A DNA stretch of 64,000 nucleotides from Ampelomyces quisqualis (taxonomy: Eukaryota; Ascomycota; Dothideomycetes; Pleosporales; Phaeosphaeriaceae). Both the position numbers and the translations under genes were made by a program. Of the stretch, positions 10,879 through 23,055 are shown piece by piece (within the stretch, counting starts at the first letter, position 1; each line of letters starts with the position of its first letter). The stretch lies in NCBI GenBank assembly GCA_018398575.1, contig JAGTXZ010000011.1, forward strand, positions 186,001 to 250,000, in the 5' to 3' direction. The notes beneath the pieces were generated by a model. It was not told where the DNA came from. It saw only the letters and a program-made list of their open reading frames with translations, and did no database searches.

Positions 10879-11706
10879 ATGGCGAACACGCGCCTCGCAA
10901 CAGCATGGCTACTACTCACATACCTCTGCGCAACCATGTACGCGCAAGAAACTTTCACCAACTCCGCATGCGCCGCCGCAACACCAGCCATGAACTCGTG
11001 CGCAAAGCGCTGGGACTCGATCCGCACCGAGTGCACGAAAAAAGTAACTACCAACACTGTGTGGCCTGGTCCATGCGAATGCGCGTACTATGCAAACGAC
11101 ATGCCATGCTTCGACGAGCAGGCGTTCTGTGCCGATCAGGTGTGGACGCAAGTGCCGCAGTGGTTTCGCGATGGCGTGAGTAGCTGCCTCATGAAAGACG
11201 CTGGGTACACAGTAAGAGCAAACCTCGGGAGTGCGGTTGGGGTAATGGGCAATCCGTTCACGGTGAAAGATTTGCCTGGGAAGGCGACTAGGACGGTGAA
11301 TGCTGGCGTCGTCACGGGAACACCGGCGCAAACAGGAGCAAGTGCAGCACTGGCGAGTGCGACGAGTGCAGCGGAAGTTGACGAAGGACTTTCAGCGGGC
11401 GCAAAAGCTGGGTTTGGCGTGGGTATTGGAGTTGGTGTCGTGCTGATCGCTGTAATTGCATTCTTTATCGCGAGGAACCGGAAGAAGACAGCGCCAGCAC
11501 TAGATGCGGAAAAGAGAGAACCCTCGCCGTTTGAGCTGCACGATCAAGAGGCGCATATTCATCAGCTCTCGTCTAAGACAGTAGTTCTCAAGAGCGAAAT
11601 GCCTGGAATAGCAGCACCGACATACGAATTGGGAGTCAGAGCATCGACTTGGCTTGTGGAGCTGCCTACCCAGAAGTCGAACCGGAACTCAAGATTACGA
11701 CCTTGA
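10879..11706 (+). CDS. Predicted secreted-ectodomain, single-pass membrane protein with eight cysteines
   Basis: A single exon encodes 275 residues. A signal peptide (about 1-22, ending TMYA) precedes an ectodomain with exactly eight cysteines (C31, C41, C52, C66, C68, C77, C84, C103), including a CxC pair. A Ser/Thr/Ala-rich stalk follows, then a glycine-zipper-like transmembrane helix at about 177-198 (GFGVGIGVGVV), a basic stop-transfer RNRKK and an acidic cytoplasmic tail. Eight cysteines recall CFEM proteins, but the spacing (9, 10, 13, 1, 8, 6, 18 residues between them) does not fit that consensus well. This is probably a plasma-membrane or wall-associated protein of unknown ligand. The start at MANTRLATAW is chosen because it begins the signal peptide. 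The extreme C-terminus may be altered by a small unrecognised intron. Confidence 0.78.
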   Translation: MANTRLATAWLLLTYLCATMYAQETFTNSACAAATPAMNSCAKRWDSIRTECTKKVTTNTVWPGPCECAYYANDMPCFDEQAFCADQVWTQVPQWFRDGVSSCLMKDAGYTVRANLGSAVGVMGNPFTVKDLPGKATRTVNAGVVTGTPAQTGASAALASATSAAEVDEGLSAGAKAGFGVGIGVGVVLIAVIAFFIARNRKKTAPALDAEKREPSPFELHDQEAHIHQLSSKTVVLKSEMPGIAAPTYELGVRASTWLVELPTQKSNRNSRLRP

Positions 11707-12955
11707 TGTCAGAACAGCATTCCTGAGCACGTGGAGAATCGCAGACTATCCTTTAAGGCGTGGCTTTGGTCTGATGTCTGAAACAGGTTGGCATCTTCTT
11801 GCCTGCCGGGTCATCCCGAAGGAGTGGGAACTCAGAAGCGCGCACCGAGCCTGATCACTTGTCTCTCGCTTATCTCCGCTCGGTGTCGAGATGGACCCTC
11901 TGTCTACATCAGCATGAGGGGCAGCTCATACCGAAGTCACAACACACCCCATAATGACGCGCACGTCATCAGATATTCAACTACGTCCACGCTCTCACCT
12001 CCACAAATTAACATGCAGAACCTCGCTGCACCGCGCGGATCAGTGCACTGCCCAATGTAACACCGCAGTACTTCGTAGAGGGACTATCCCAGCCATCTCA
12101 CCTCACCGAAATAACGATGCGCGCCAATTGGGCATCCAAGCGACCCTCATCAGGTTGCAACGGCCCAAATCCGCCAGCCATGAAGCGAGCAATCTCGCGG
12201 GGTCAGCCTTGTTGGTTCCATCGCCGAAAAAAAAACTAATTATCGTCGTTGTGTTCCTCTGTGCATGTCCTAGCCGGCCCAAAACTCCACCTGTAGACAC
12301 CGAATCAACCATCAGGCCCTATTTTTCCTTGCGGCGTTGGATGCCCGTAGCAACAGTACACGAGGAGAACAAGTTCAAACGTAAGCCCAGGAGTTTCCAT
12401 GACGATGGCGGGGTTTCTAGGACTTTTTTTCTCGTGGCTAGGGTGTGTGAAACGCGCGAAGATGAGGCTGATGCAATGCACGACGACTTGTGGCGCTTCG
12501 CGTCAGCGCCGGTGGTTCGGAATGCGAAACGTGGGTGCGGGTGCGTGCCGGGTACATACATGTCTCGGGGTCACAGGTTGGGAGACGCGGGTTCTCGAGG
12601 GCGATGGAGGCCTTGCCAAGTGTCAAAGGTAGTTTGTTGTTTGTATTCAGGGTCCAGCGTCGACACGTGGTGTTAGCTTTCTGGTTTTGATGCATGCCGT
12701 GCATGGCGGGAGGCGCATCTTTGGGACCGATATTGGGGCCAGGACACCATGTGGACTTTGGTTCCGATTCTCCGCCATGGCGTTTACAGGAGTGTGGGTG
12801 GAGCTGATGTGCACGATGGGGGCTACGCAGAGCATGACAACTAGGTGAACAGCGTATGGCATAGATCTGATCGGACAAGTACCCGGTGATCGAATGTAGG
12901 CGCAATCGCTAAAAGAGGATTCATCGAAGCAACTTGGTGTCACACGCGTGATGGG

Positions 12956-13193
12956 TCGCATACAAGCTTTTGGCGCTAGGCCGAACGGTAAGGGTTGATT
13001 GGCTGACAGTATAAACACCACACTACCCTAGAACACCAACACAAGAGTTTGTTTCTTGTTCTTTTGGGAAGACATGGCGACCAAATACTAGATCTATGAG
13101 TTAGATTCAGCTTTAAATAGCTGATAGTGTTGCTACAGCCTGAGCAAGTAAGTGCTGTCCTACCTGGGCTTAGCGCCAAAAGCTTGTATGCGA
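12956..13193. mobile_element. 238-bp terminal-inverted-repeat element (MITE-like)
   Basis: The left end (12956-12982, beginning tcgcatacaagcttttggcg) and the right end (13167-13193) are inverted copies that match at 26 of 27 positions, with a single g/a difference. The 184-nt interior is AT-richer than its flanks and has no coding capacity. Size, near-perfect terminal repeats and lack of genes fit a non-autonomous DNA transposon. I cannot identify a target-site duplication with confidence, so a large hairpin-forming regulatory or structural element remains possible. Confidence 0.6.
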
Positions 13194-13770
13194 GATTTAC
13201 GGTAATCAATAAAGTCTATCGCATGAGACATTGTCACGCCAATAATTCGGAGTGGCAGTTTCGGTAATGTGGGCCTGGACATAGTAAACAACCAGCGATT
13301 ATCGCGAGGGCGCTGCGTGTCGTTGCAATTATTGTCGGCCTATGATTGTGATACGGTGTTCCTGCGCGCCTTGCTAACCGGTTTGGTGGTGGCACTTGAG
13401 GTTGGTGGTGATGGGTCAGTGCAGCCAACCGTCGCATAATCGATAGACAAACAATCGATAGGACAAGCCACGTCGAGGCCGCATGACAATCGGATTGTGG
13501 AGAAGTACGGAGTATTCTGCAGACGGTTTGCCGCTTGCATGTTGTCGGCAGCGGCCCGCCGAGGCCAGCGAACTCGATGAGGGTCGACGGCATCAGCCCC
13601 TTTCTCGCATGAAGCGCCTAAGATTGCACCAATTTGGCTGCCGAGTAGGAAGATAGGGGTGCCCTGCCGATTCATAATCAATATGGGGGTCGAGCGTCGA
13701 GGAGGTGTGGAGGCTGGGTGATGGAACATGGGTGCGAAGTGTGTGGCGCGGGCTGGTCATGTTTACGGAA

Positions 13771-13853
13771 AATAACAACAACAACAACAACAACAACAAC
13801 AAAACAACAACAACAACAACAGCAGCAGCAGCAGCGGCAACAACAACGACAGC
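13771..13853. repeat. AAC/CAG microsatellite tract
   Basis: This is an uninterrupted run of aac units, then caa/cag units with a few substitutions, about 83 nt long. In one plus frame it reads poly-Asn/Thr and poly-Gln. No supported gene covers it. It lies about 0.9 kb upstream of the Wee1-type kinase start. Confidence 0.9.
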
Positions 13854-14709
13854 AAAGCATTGCACCAGCGATTCGCGGTGCACCCGGACAGACGACATCG
13901 CGCCGTGCTCCATTCTCAAGCTGCTTCATTGTGTTCCTGGTGCCGGCGGGTTGATTCGCTGGGGCGGCTTGCAGGCCTGCATGTGCATGGGCCAGCCGCC
14001 AGCAGTCCGCAGCGAGCACCCGCGCACGAATAATGCGAACGACGCGGCGCGTCCTCTCGTCTCCCCCATAACTAAACACAGCCCGATCGCAGCAGGCGCC
14101 CGATCGGCCTCTCCATCGCTCACGCTGCGCTCGATTTCCACTTGCACCGTCACCGCCACTGCGCACTCTGCATCGTGCCTGCCGCGAGCTGACACGCGCC
14201 TGCTGCTGCCGCCTGTGGGTGTGTGTTGTGTTTACCTGCGGCCACGCGCATTCCAGCCTCGACGACTCCGCACGCATCGGCGAATCGCCGCGGAACACGC
14301 CATCGCCAGCACTCCTTCTCCACCCTCACGCTGCACCCGGAGGCCTTGCATGGAGCCGCCGCGGATTTCTTCGGCTGCTGCTTGTTGACGCGCCCCTCTG
14401 CTGCGAGTCCAAATCCGCCGGCGCCGGCGCGCACCACGACCACATTCCACATTCCACGCTCTCATACCTCAGCGCGCCTGTCGGCTGCAATCCCCGACCG
14501 CACCCGCTATCGATTGACGCCGGACGACTGACCTCATTCATGTACCCAGCACCCGCCCGGACTGCCTAACGACCTCGCGCCTCCATCACCACGCGGGCGT
14601 CCGTCCAGGCGCACTCTGCCCGCTCCAAGACATCGCCCCCGTGTCTCGCCCCGCCCCGCCCCGTGCTGCTGCCCACGGCCACGCGCTGCCTTTCACTCAC
14701 ACCACCGCC

Positions 14710-17700
14710 ATGGACTTTGGCTTCTCGCCACACCGCGAGGGCGGCACCCTGCACCTGCCGTCGCCCACGCACCCCCACAGCTACCGCCTCGAGGGCACCC
14801 ACTTCTCCCACCTGCAGCAACTCCGCCGCTCGCTTTCCCGCTCGCCCTCCAAGCCCTCGCGCTTCCAGCTGCGCACCACCGACTCGCCGCGCTCGCCGCT
14901 GTCGCCACTGGGACTGGCGCGCGCATTCAGCCCCAAGCCCCACCGGCCCTCCAGCCCGACCGCGACACACCCCGAGTCGCCGCTGGCCGCCCACGCTGCC
15001 CCCGCAACCAAGCGCTTCTCGCTGCGCCGCTCTGCACCCTTCCGCTCGTCCCCGCGCACCCGCACCAGCAAGTCCAAGAGCCCGCGCCGCCCGCTTGGAG
15101 ACTCGACCGACGTGGGAAACGCGGCCACGCCCTTGGTGGCGCGCCACGTCCAGGGCCAGGAAAACACCCCGCGCCGCCCGAGCGCCGACTCGCCCGAATC
15201 CATGGACACCGACGAGCGCCCCGTCAACGACAAGCCCATCCGGTTTGCCTTTTCGCAAGTCCGCCCTGATCTGTCGCCCGCGCCGCCCGCAAAGTCAAGC
15301 CCGCTCAAGCGCAACGACGGCCTGATGAATCTGAGCGGAAGCACCGGCAGCAGCCCGATTGCGAAGCGACGAAGCGTACACGGCGCGTCCAGTCTAGGCG
15401 TCGACTTTGCCAGTATATTCGACCAGACACCAACGCGGAACAGCTCTGATGAGCCGCCGCGAGTATATAGCGATGCGAACGCCTTCTGCTTCTCCCCGAT
15501 AAACCCGACAGGTACCCCACTCCGGAAGACGACGTCACTACGAAGGTCGACATTGTCGCAGCGAGTGCCCAAGCCAAAGCCAGCCTATGATGGCGAGTTC
15601 GCGCTGCCAGGCCCTGCTGCTTCCAAGACAAGGAATCGCATGTCCCTCGACAGCTCCATGGGCCAGAGCACCACTACCGCGCAAACGCCAGTACGAAATT
15701 CTGTATTCGATACCGGACGAATGGGACCACCGCAAGCCCGCACCAGCTTCGGAATCGGACAGCCACATCCACTATCCTATGCGCGTACCCCGTCATCAGC
15801 CTCGTCGAGTGCCCACAGCGACACGCCAATGGCACCACCGCGATCATCTGTCTTCGGCTTCCCACAGGATGCGCCGTCTGCGCCCTCGCAACACTTCTCG
15901 CGTTCATTGCCCATCGGCATCGGACGACCATCGGCGCCAGAGGGAGAGCATGGGTCGCAAGAATCATTCGACACGCCATTCAAGGTCGACCCAGCGCCGC
16001 CCATGGCTTTTTCGACTGGCCTTTTATCTAAGAAGAACCGAAATATAGATGAGCCAGCCGCCGGTGCAGGCGTCTATGTTATGCCAGATACGCCATCAAA
16101 GCGACAGTCGTTTCCACCCGCTGTCGCAGATCGTGCGCCCATAGACACGCCTCTGGTAAAGCGCAAGGGCAGTCTCTTCGGCGAGTCTGCGCGACCACAA
16201 CATGAGTTTGGCACACCGAGCACGCCTTTCAGTGTGGATGTCTCCAAATTCCCCATGGACAATTTGGGCAAGCGCCCCAGCATCTTCGGTAACGCTGGCA
16301 GCCTACTGCAACGCCGGGGTAGCTTCGTCAGCATCGACGGTGACGATGATGCAATGCCAGAAAACCAGTCGCCTACCGCAAACAGGATGACGGATAGCCA
16401 ATCCAGCGCAGAAGACATGCCGCCCACCCCTACTAAGCCTAGTGGTGGATCCAGCCGACGCTCCAAGGAGAGCAGCTTGCGCCGCAAGACCTTCCGGTCG
16501 CGCCCATCAATTGGTGCCGACACTTTTGCCGCGCCTGAGAACGAAAAGTGGCCGACCAGTAAGTACTCCTCCAACCTGACTCCAGCAAGCTCGCTCGACG
16601 ATGCATCCTCATTTCAACATGAGGAGACGCCCTCAGCGCCTTGCAACACTCCATCATTTCCCAGAACTCGTCGTCTACGCTCTTCGAGGAAGCTTGTGCG
16701 ACGAGCACTCCGTCTTGGCATTCAGCCCACAACCACCGAGAATAACACTAAGACACCAGCAGCTGCCGGAGCCTCGTTTGGTGCGCCATCACCACACACA
16801 CCCAGCGAGAGTTTCGACAATTTCGACGCGAGTAAACTCTCCATCTCGGATCGCCGCCGCGATTCTCACCGCTGCGATTCTCACCGCTTCGCACAAAGCT
16901 TGAGCGCTCTCCCACCTGCGACGCCGACCACCCCACGGGAGAATCACTTCTTCCACAGTGTACAGGGCGTTATTCCCATTGGCCTGACCAAGAACGACGT
17001 TGACGAGTCTCTGGCTGAGCGCTTCCACGAGGTCAAGCAGCTCGATGGCGGCGAGGGCGAGTTTTCTACGGTCTACCGTGTGAGCAAGCCTGTCAAAATC
17101 TCGCCTGGTAGGTCACCTGCCGGAAGTCAAGTCTGGGTCGTTAAGAAGTCGAAGAAGCCCTACACTGGCGCTGGTGACCGCACGAGGAAGATGCAAGAAG
17201 TTGACATCCTGTACGCTCTTCGTGGCAACGATCATGTTCTCGACATCAGAACCCACTGGGAGGCCAACTCGCACTTGTACATCCAGACGGAGTACTGTGA
17301 GGGTGGCAATCTACGACGCTATCTCGACACTGTGGGTTTCAACAGTCGGTTGGACGACTTCAGGATTTGGAAGATCCTCCTGGAGCTGTCAATGGTAAGC
17401 AAGAAGAAGAAGCTAAAGCGCCGGCGAAGGCTAACATAGCTGCAGGGGCTCAACTTTATCCATAACTCTGGGTATATCCATCTTGACCTGAAGCCTGCGA
17501 ACATCCTCATCGACTTTGAGGGTGGACTCAAAATTGCCGACTTCGGCCTCGCAAGCTCGTGGCCCGCACCCAAGCACATCGACGGCGAAGGTGACCGACA
17601 CTACCTCGCTCCCGAAGCGCTTACAGGTCGCTTCGACAAGCCTGCCGATGTCTTCGCTCTCGGCATGATGCTGGCCGAGATTGCTGGAAACTGTGTCATT

Positions 17701-18195
17701 CCTGAGAATGGCACCTACTGGCAGAAGCTGCGATCTGGCGAGTTCGATCAGGTACTCCCAAGCTTGACCTGGAGTGCAGACAGCAGTACTCTCAGCCGCG
17801 ACTCACATGGCGACCCGGTCACGGAGAACTCACGAGCCTCGATGGATGGGTTCTTGATGTCTGATATGGATAATCACGATTCGCTGTCGTCCATCACCAT
17901 GCGCCCCAGTTCAAGCCCAGAAGAGGAGCTTGCTCACGCCCCCAAGTTCATGGTTGATCGACACAATCAGCATTCTATGGACCACGTCGTTAAGGCCATG
18001 CTCCATCAAGACCCTCACATGCGCCCGACTGCGGAGTGGGTCCTCCACTGCTTTGGCTGCGAGTGGGTCGAAGCGAGGAGGCGTGCTGGTGCCACCGTGT
18101 ATGAAGGCAACTTTGGACCTGGCGACGAGGTTCTAAACACATACGCTGGCGATGCGCACCATGACATTGATGTCGACATGATGGACTTGAGCTAA
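14710..18195 (+). CDS. wee1: Wee1/Swe1-family mitosis inhibitor protein kinase
   Basis: Two exons, 14710-17394 and 17446-18195, with a 51-nt intron containing CTAAC, encode 1144 residues. The first 750 or so residues are disordered and rich in SP/TP sites (SPRSPLSP, DTPSKRQS), as in Wee1 regulatory regions. The kinase domain starts near residue 767 (QLDGGEGEFSTVYRV) with the ATP lysine in VWVVKKSKK. It has HLDLKPAN (catalytic Asp909) and ADFGLA (Asp927), and the Wee1-typical activation-segment motif EGDRHYLAPE. The HLDLKPAN loop with this APE context marks the family that phosphorylates the inhibitory tyrosine of Cdc2/Cdk1, setting cell size at G2/M. It acts in the nucleus. An acidic insert between kinase lobes (about 17780-17940) is fungus-like. 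The start ATG is in gccATGg context, preceded by an unusually GC-rich leader. Confidence 0.92.
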
Positions 18196-19384
18196 AGCTC
18201 CATCTGTGTGTCACTCTTCGCTTCCTATTGCTCCATATCCTCGGAGGCTCGGCTCTTTGCACACTTCGTTGGGTGCGATTCGAATCTGCAGCCATATGTC
18301 CTATGTCTTGCGATACGGTACCTTGTTTTGTTTTACGGTCGGCGTTGCTCGTTTCGGTCCGGCGTTTTGAGGAGCACATTCCCAAAAGCATCACTTCGTT
18401 GCTTGGCGACTCATTGTTTGGAGTCGCTTGTTTAACGCTTTCTTGTCCACGAACTTTTGACTGCCACGGCCACTTTGTGGGAAAAGGAAAGGGGTTTTGG
18501 CTTTCCAAACGGCGTTCATTTGGTGTTGAAACACATCTGCATACCCCACGAGGATACCTTCGCTGCTGGTTTAGCGCGAACGGGGGCACCGGCGTTCAAA
18601 TCTTTGATGTTATTGGGTATTCTTGATGAAACACTCGGCTCCGCTCTACTTGGGGGATGGAGGTTGCTTCGGCATGGCAATGGTGTTGCCGAAAGACTGG
18701 TGGTGAAAAGACTTAATGTCTAGCGATACTATCACACGATGTCATGACCATGAACGAAATTCCATGTGCCGTTACGCTTGTGGTGAAGATGAAGTGAATG
18801 TAGGAGCGCCCAGTCTGTAGACAGTGAGGGTGCGATGCCATGTAACGCGACGAATGCCGGCGACCATCTCCCAGCATTTCCGATTCTTTACACCAAATCA
18901 TATAGCAGCTGTGCTATGCTGTTCTTTCGCTCTTCCTACGTATCTCGGAAAAAAAAACCCCCATCCATCTCGAAACAAGCCTTCTTCCCTCCCCCTTCTA
19001 CCTCTGATTCCTTTCCGACTGCAAACCCGCCGTCCAAAAGCGGTCAAGTACGTACCCCCCCGAGATATACGTGTTTCTTGCGTAGACCTGCGCTGAGGGT
19101 GTTCCATGTGCTCGCGTCGTGTGCCGTGGGAAGAGATTTGCAAGGGGTAAGAATTGTGGGAAGAGAGAGGCAAGACGTGTGTGAGAGGGCGATGGCGTAC
19201 AAGATACATGGTGGACGATACGTTGGGACGAAAGACTTGTGTGTTGAGACGAGGGGGAGAAATTAGTGTATGTAAATGATATCGGGTTTGCTTTTGTGGG
19301 GTATCAAAATAGGTGGATATATGTGGGAGTGCAAAAGACATGCGAACGGAATGTGTATGTGCGGAGAAAAGGGAGACCTTGAGG
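18196..19384. other. Convergent intergenic region between wee1 and DEK-C gene
   Basis: About 1.2 kb lies between the two 3' ends. Short frames here carry no recognisable domain. It probably consists of the 3' untranslated regions of both flanking genes. Confidence 0.5.
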
Positions 19385-20699
19385 TTACTCGGAGTCGTCG
19401 GCGGCGCTATCACCCTGATCGTCGTCATCGTCTGCGGAGCCGCCCTGAACGCTGTCGTCTTCCGCATCGTCGTCGTCGTCATCATCACTCGGCTCCTTAT
19501 CCTCTGCATCGGCTCCGTCTTCACTCTCATCGTCGTCTGAGAACTCAATCTTGTGCTGGGGCTTGACAGCGGCAGCCGCTGCGGCTCTGCGCCTTGGTCG
19601 CCCACCTGCATTATCTTCTGTGGTACCCCAGTGTGCTTCAGCTTCTTGGATCGCAGCGAGGTCTTTTTCAAACTCGCGCTTCTCTTTGATCTTGGCGGCC
19701 TTCTCAACCGAGTATTTTCCGTCCATGCCAACGTCTTTCAGCATGCCTTTGAGCACCGATATCTTCTCTTTCTTGGTGTCGCATTTCGATAGTTCTGGGT
19801 CTCTAGACCAGACCTTTCGTATGCCGCACTTGACGAGCCAACCTTGTAGTCGCTTCATCTCGGTTGTATCGGGGCTGTCCTCAGTTTTCGGCTTTGCTGC
19901 TCTCGGTTTTGGTGCCGCTGGCTTCGCGCCTTTCTTTGCCTTTGTAGCAGGCTCCTTGTGCTGCCGCGACTTCTTCTTTGGTGACTCGTCGATGAGGCTA
20001 GACATTTCGCTTTCGGAAACATTGCCGTTGCTCACGGGCGGTGGTGTGGCCGCCGAATCCTCCACTGGCGTCGCAGCCTCATCTTCGCTGTCGCCATCCA
20101 CGACTGGCTTCTTTGCCTTCTTGGTGGGCTTCTTTGGAGTCGCTTCTTCTTCTGAGTCTTCCGCAACAGTCTTCCTGCCTCGTCGCACCAGCTTCTTCGG
20201 CGGTTCGCTGTCGGCAACGGATGGTACATCCGACAGTGGGTCCGACAGCTCTTCGTCAATGTCATCGTCAGAGTCGGTTTTGCGTCGCTTCTTTGCTTTC
20301 TTCGCCGGCGCAGCTGCCTTTCGCTTCACTCTTTGTGTGGTTTCGCTTTTCGCCTTAGTTTTTTTCGCCGGCTTTGGACTAGGCTCCGGTGTCGCTGCTT
20401 TTGTGGGTGAGGGCTCTCGCGCACTGCAGTACTTGTCCTGTCACGTGTCAGGATTGCTGGTACTGAAAATGCATGGAGATGCTCACAACAGCCGTGGTAA
20501 TGGCGTCCTGGCTCTTCTGCTTCCATGCCTCCTTCTTCAGGTAGCCGTCCGGCAGACTCAGCTCCTTTTCTGCGCGTACTCGCACGCGTTTGATGGTCAA
20601 GTCTTCGTCTTTGCCAGATCTGTAGATGGAGATGACGACGTCGCGTAGTTTCTGGGATATGCTCGCTTCACACGGCACATGCTGCTCCGCGTCGGACAT
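19385..20699 (-). CDS. DEK C-terminal-domain-like, acidic nuclear regulator
   Basis: Two exons, 20699-20487 and 20437-19385, with a 49-nt GTGAGC...CAG intron, encode 421 residues. The first about 70 residues (KLRDVVISIYRSGKDEDLTI ...) form a helical module resembling the DEK C-terminal/winged-like domain found in chromatin proteins. A long lysine- and acid-rich linker follows (KKAKKRRKTDSDDDIDEE). A second compact module around residues 220-290 reads MKRLQGWLVKCGIRKVW and KISVLKGMLKDVGMDGKY. The C-terminus is an extreme Asp/Glu tail of the histone-chaperone type. Inference: a nuclear histone- or DNA-associated transcription regulator. The exact orthologue is not recognised. It shares a 545-nt divergent promoter with TPS1. 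Confidence 0.75.
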
Positions 20700-21244
20700 G
20701 GTGCGGGTGAAGGTGGTGTTGTTGGTGGCCGTAGCTCGACGGTGCTGCCACCTAGGGCAGGCACGCGACGGCTTCACTTTAGCGCCCCACGTGACGTTGT
20801 GACGGTGTATCGGCTGAACATGCCGAAAGTTGCTATCGGCGGCACATTATTGCACCAAGTAGATACTCGGTAGACCAAGGCCTGAAGTCGCACGTCAGCC
20901 TCACAAGCTGCTTCAAACCCTCGCCGCGGGCCTCACACGGCCCAGCAAGGCACGCCACGCTGGGCGACCGACGTCACACGTGATTCCCCTGCAAGTTTGC
21001 AACGCGGCGCACGTCTTCACCTCACCCCGGTATTTCACCCCTCTCTAGCTTTGGCCCATCCGCGGCTCATCCGCAATCTTGCTGCCGCTCTCGACTGCAC
21101 CATTCTGCCCCGAGCGGGTCCTGCCTACAGTATCATTCTTTCGCCACCCGCGTGCTTGTCGAGCTCCAACCCTAGATACTGAGATCCCACCGCGGCACTC
21201 GCACCCCTACCAATCCCCGTGCTATATCACAACACCCCGCAACC
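20700..21244. promoter_or_regulatory. Divergent promoter DEK-C gene / TPS1 with STRE
   Basis: A 545-nt bidirectional promoter. It contains CGACGTCA (20969-20976, CRE-like), a CACGTG E-box-like core (about 20977-20982) and CCCCT (20986-20990), the stress-response element core, about 255 nt upstream of the TPS1 start. Stress elements upstream of trehalose synthesis genes are expected from yeast. Use here is inferred from sequence only. Confidence 0.4.
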
Positions 21245-23055
21245 ATGGCCGACGCACCGACCAAGCTGATACGGCCGAAGCAGGAGGACGGGCGCCTCCT
21301 GCTGGTCTCGAACCGCCTGCCCATCACCATCAAGCGCTCTGACGACGCCAAGTACGAGATGTCCATGTCCTCGGGGGGGCTGGTCAGCGGCCTGAGCGGC
21401 CTCGCCAAGACCACGACCTTCCAGTGGTACGGCTGGCCGGGACTCGAGGTTCCGGAAGACGAGGTCAAGGGCCTGGAGAAGCAGCTGAAGGAGGAATACA
21501 ATGCCGTCCCCGTCATGCTCGACGACGAGCTTGCCGACCGCCACTACAACGGCTTCTCGAGTGAGACACCCAATGCACGAACACTCGCGCCAGCACATGC
21601 TGACCGACAGATGCCATCATGTGGCCGCTGTTCCACTACCACCCCGGAGAGATCACCTTCGACGAGTCCGCCTGGGCGGCATACCGGGAGGCAAACCGAC
21701 TGTTCGCAAAGGCAGTCGCAAGGGACGTGCAGGACAACGACATGGTGTGGGTGCACGACTACCACCTCATGCTCATGCCCCAGATGCTGCGCGAGGAGAT
21801 TGGCAAGAGCAGGAAGAACGTCAAGATCGGCTTCTTCCTCCACACGCCCTTTCCCAGCTCCGAGATCTACCGCATCCTCCCAGTTCGCAACGAGATCCTG
21901 CTCGGCACCCTCCCTTGCGACCTGATCGGCTTCCACACGTACGACTATGCGCGCCATTTCCTCAGTAGTTGCTCGCGCATCCTGTAAGTATGTTCCACGC
22001 GTGGCTACCCCCAGCCGCTAATGTCTCAAGGGGCCTCCCCACCACCCCCAACGGCGTCGAATACAATGGCAAGCTCATTACCGTTGGCGCCTTTCCCATC
22101 GGCATCGACCCCGAGAAGTTCGACGAGGGTCTCCAGAAGCCCAAGGTACAAGAGCGCATCGCAGCCCTCGAGAAGAAGTTCCAGGGCGTCAAGCTGATTG
22201 TCGGCGTTGATCGCCTAGACTACATCAAGGGTGTACCCCAGAAGCTGCATGCTCTCGAGGTGTTTTTGACCGAGCACCCCGAGTGGATAGGCAAGGTCGT
22301 ACTCGTCCAGGTCGCTGTACCATCGCGGCAAGACGTCGAGGAGTATCAAAACCTTCGCGCTGTCGTAAACGAGCTTGTGGGTCGCATCAACGGCAAGTTC
22401 GGCACCATCGAGTTCATGCCGATCCACTTCATGCACAAGTCGGTTTCTTTCGACGAGCTCATTGCGCTGTACAGCGTATCCGATGTCTGTCTCGTCTCCT
22501 CCACCCGCGACGGCATGAACCTGGTCTCCTACGAGTACATTGCAACACAAGAGAAGCGACACGGTGTCATGATCCTCTCCGAATTCACTGGCGCAGCACA
22601 AAGTCTGAACGGAAGCTTGGTGGTCAATCCATGGAACACCGAGGAGTTGGCTGACTCGATCCACGACGCAGTCACCATGGGTGATGAGCAGAGGCTGCTC
22701 AACTACCAAAAGCTGTCCAAATATGTCCGGAAATACACCAGGTAAGACCGGACCACTTGACCTACAAGTGTACTCGTTAACTCGCTATAGTGCATGGTGG
22801 GGCGAGTCGTTTGTCACTGAGCTTAGGAGGATCTCAGAGGCAGCAGACCGCAAACTCCAGTACGGCTCAAGACCCGTCACTGGCGCCGGACCCGCCGACA
22901 AGAAGACCGATGCTCCTGCCAGCGGTGCGCCGGCCAGCACCGTCCCAACCAAGGACGCTGAGTCTGATCCTGCTGCCACTGATGAAGCAAACAAGGAGGC
23001 TGCTAATATTATGGACGACATTCCGATTCACCCCAAGAAGTCTGCTACACAGTAG
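21245..23055 (+). CDS. TPS1: Alpha,alpha-trehalose-phosphate synthase (UDP-forming), GT20
   Basis: Four exons, 21245-21560, 21611-21983, 22031-22741 and 22791-23055, with introns of 50, 47 and 49 nt, encode 554 residues. The GT20 signatures are all present: SNRLPITIK near the N-terminus, SSGGLVSGLSGL, MWPLFHYHPG spanning the first junction, WVHDYHLMLMP, HTPFPSSEIYR, GVDRLDYIKG (UDP-glucose site) and SEFTGAAQSL. It makes trehalose-6-phosphate from UDP-glucose and glucose-6-phosphate in the cytosol. The product feeds stress protection and restrains hexokinase flux. The C-terminal 70 residues form a low-complexity Ala/Pro/Asp tail without a phosphatase domain, so this is the Tps1 rather than the Tps2 type. 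Hexokinase lies in the same window, but 18 kb away, so this is not an operon-like arrangement. Confidence 0.95.

Larger units (their letters stand above)
11707..14709. other. 3.0-kb intergenic region with TIR element and microsatellite
   Basis: Frames here (for example 11954-12676 + and 12438-12905 -) show no conserved motifs and overlap each other. The interval contains the 238-bp inverted-repeat element (12956-13193) and an AAC/CAG microsatellite (13771-13853). The GC-rich 14.0-14.7 kb part is most likely the long leader/promoter of the downstream Wee1-type kinase. Confidence 0.5.

Noticed and set aside
11954..12676. 240-codon plus-strand frame between the membrane protein and the TIR element
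   Set aside because: Begins in repetitive promoter-like sequence and shows no domain; overlapping frames on the other strand are just as long.
14566..15572. Long frames in other phases over the Wee1 N-terminus (Arg/Ala-rich)
   Set aside because: GC-rich coding sequence gives long open shadows; the Wee1 frame alone continues into a kinase domain.
19551..20648. 365-codon plus-strand frame opposite the DEK-C gene
   Set aside because: Its Ser/Phe/Val-rich composition is the mirror of Asp/Glu/Lys codons; the minus strand has a sensible intron and start.
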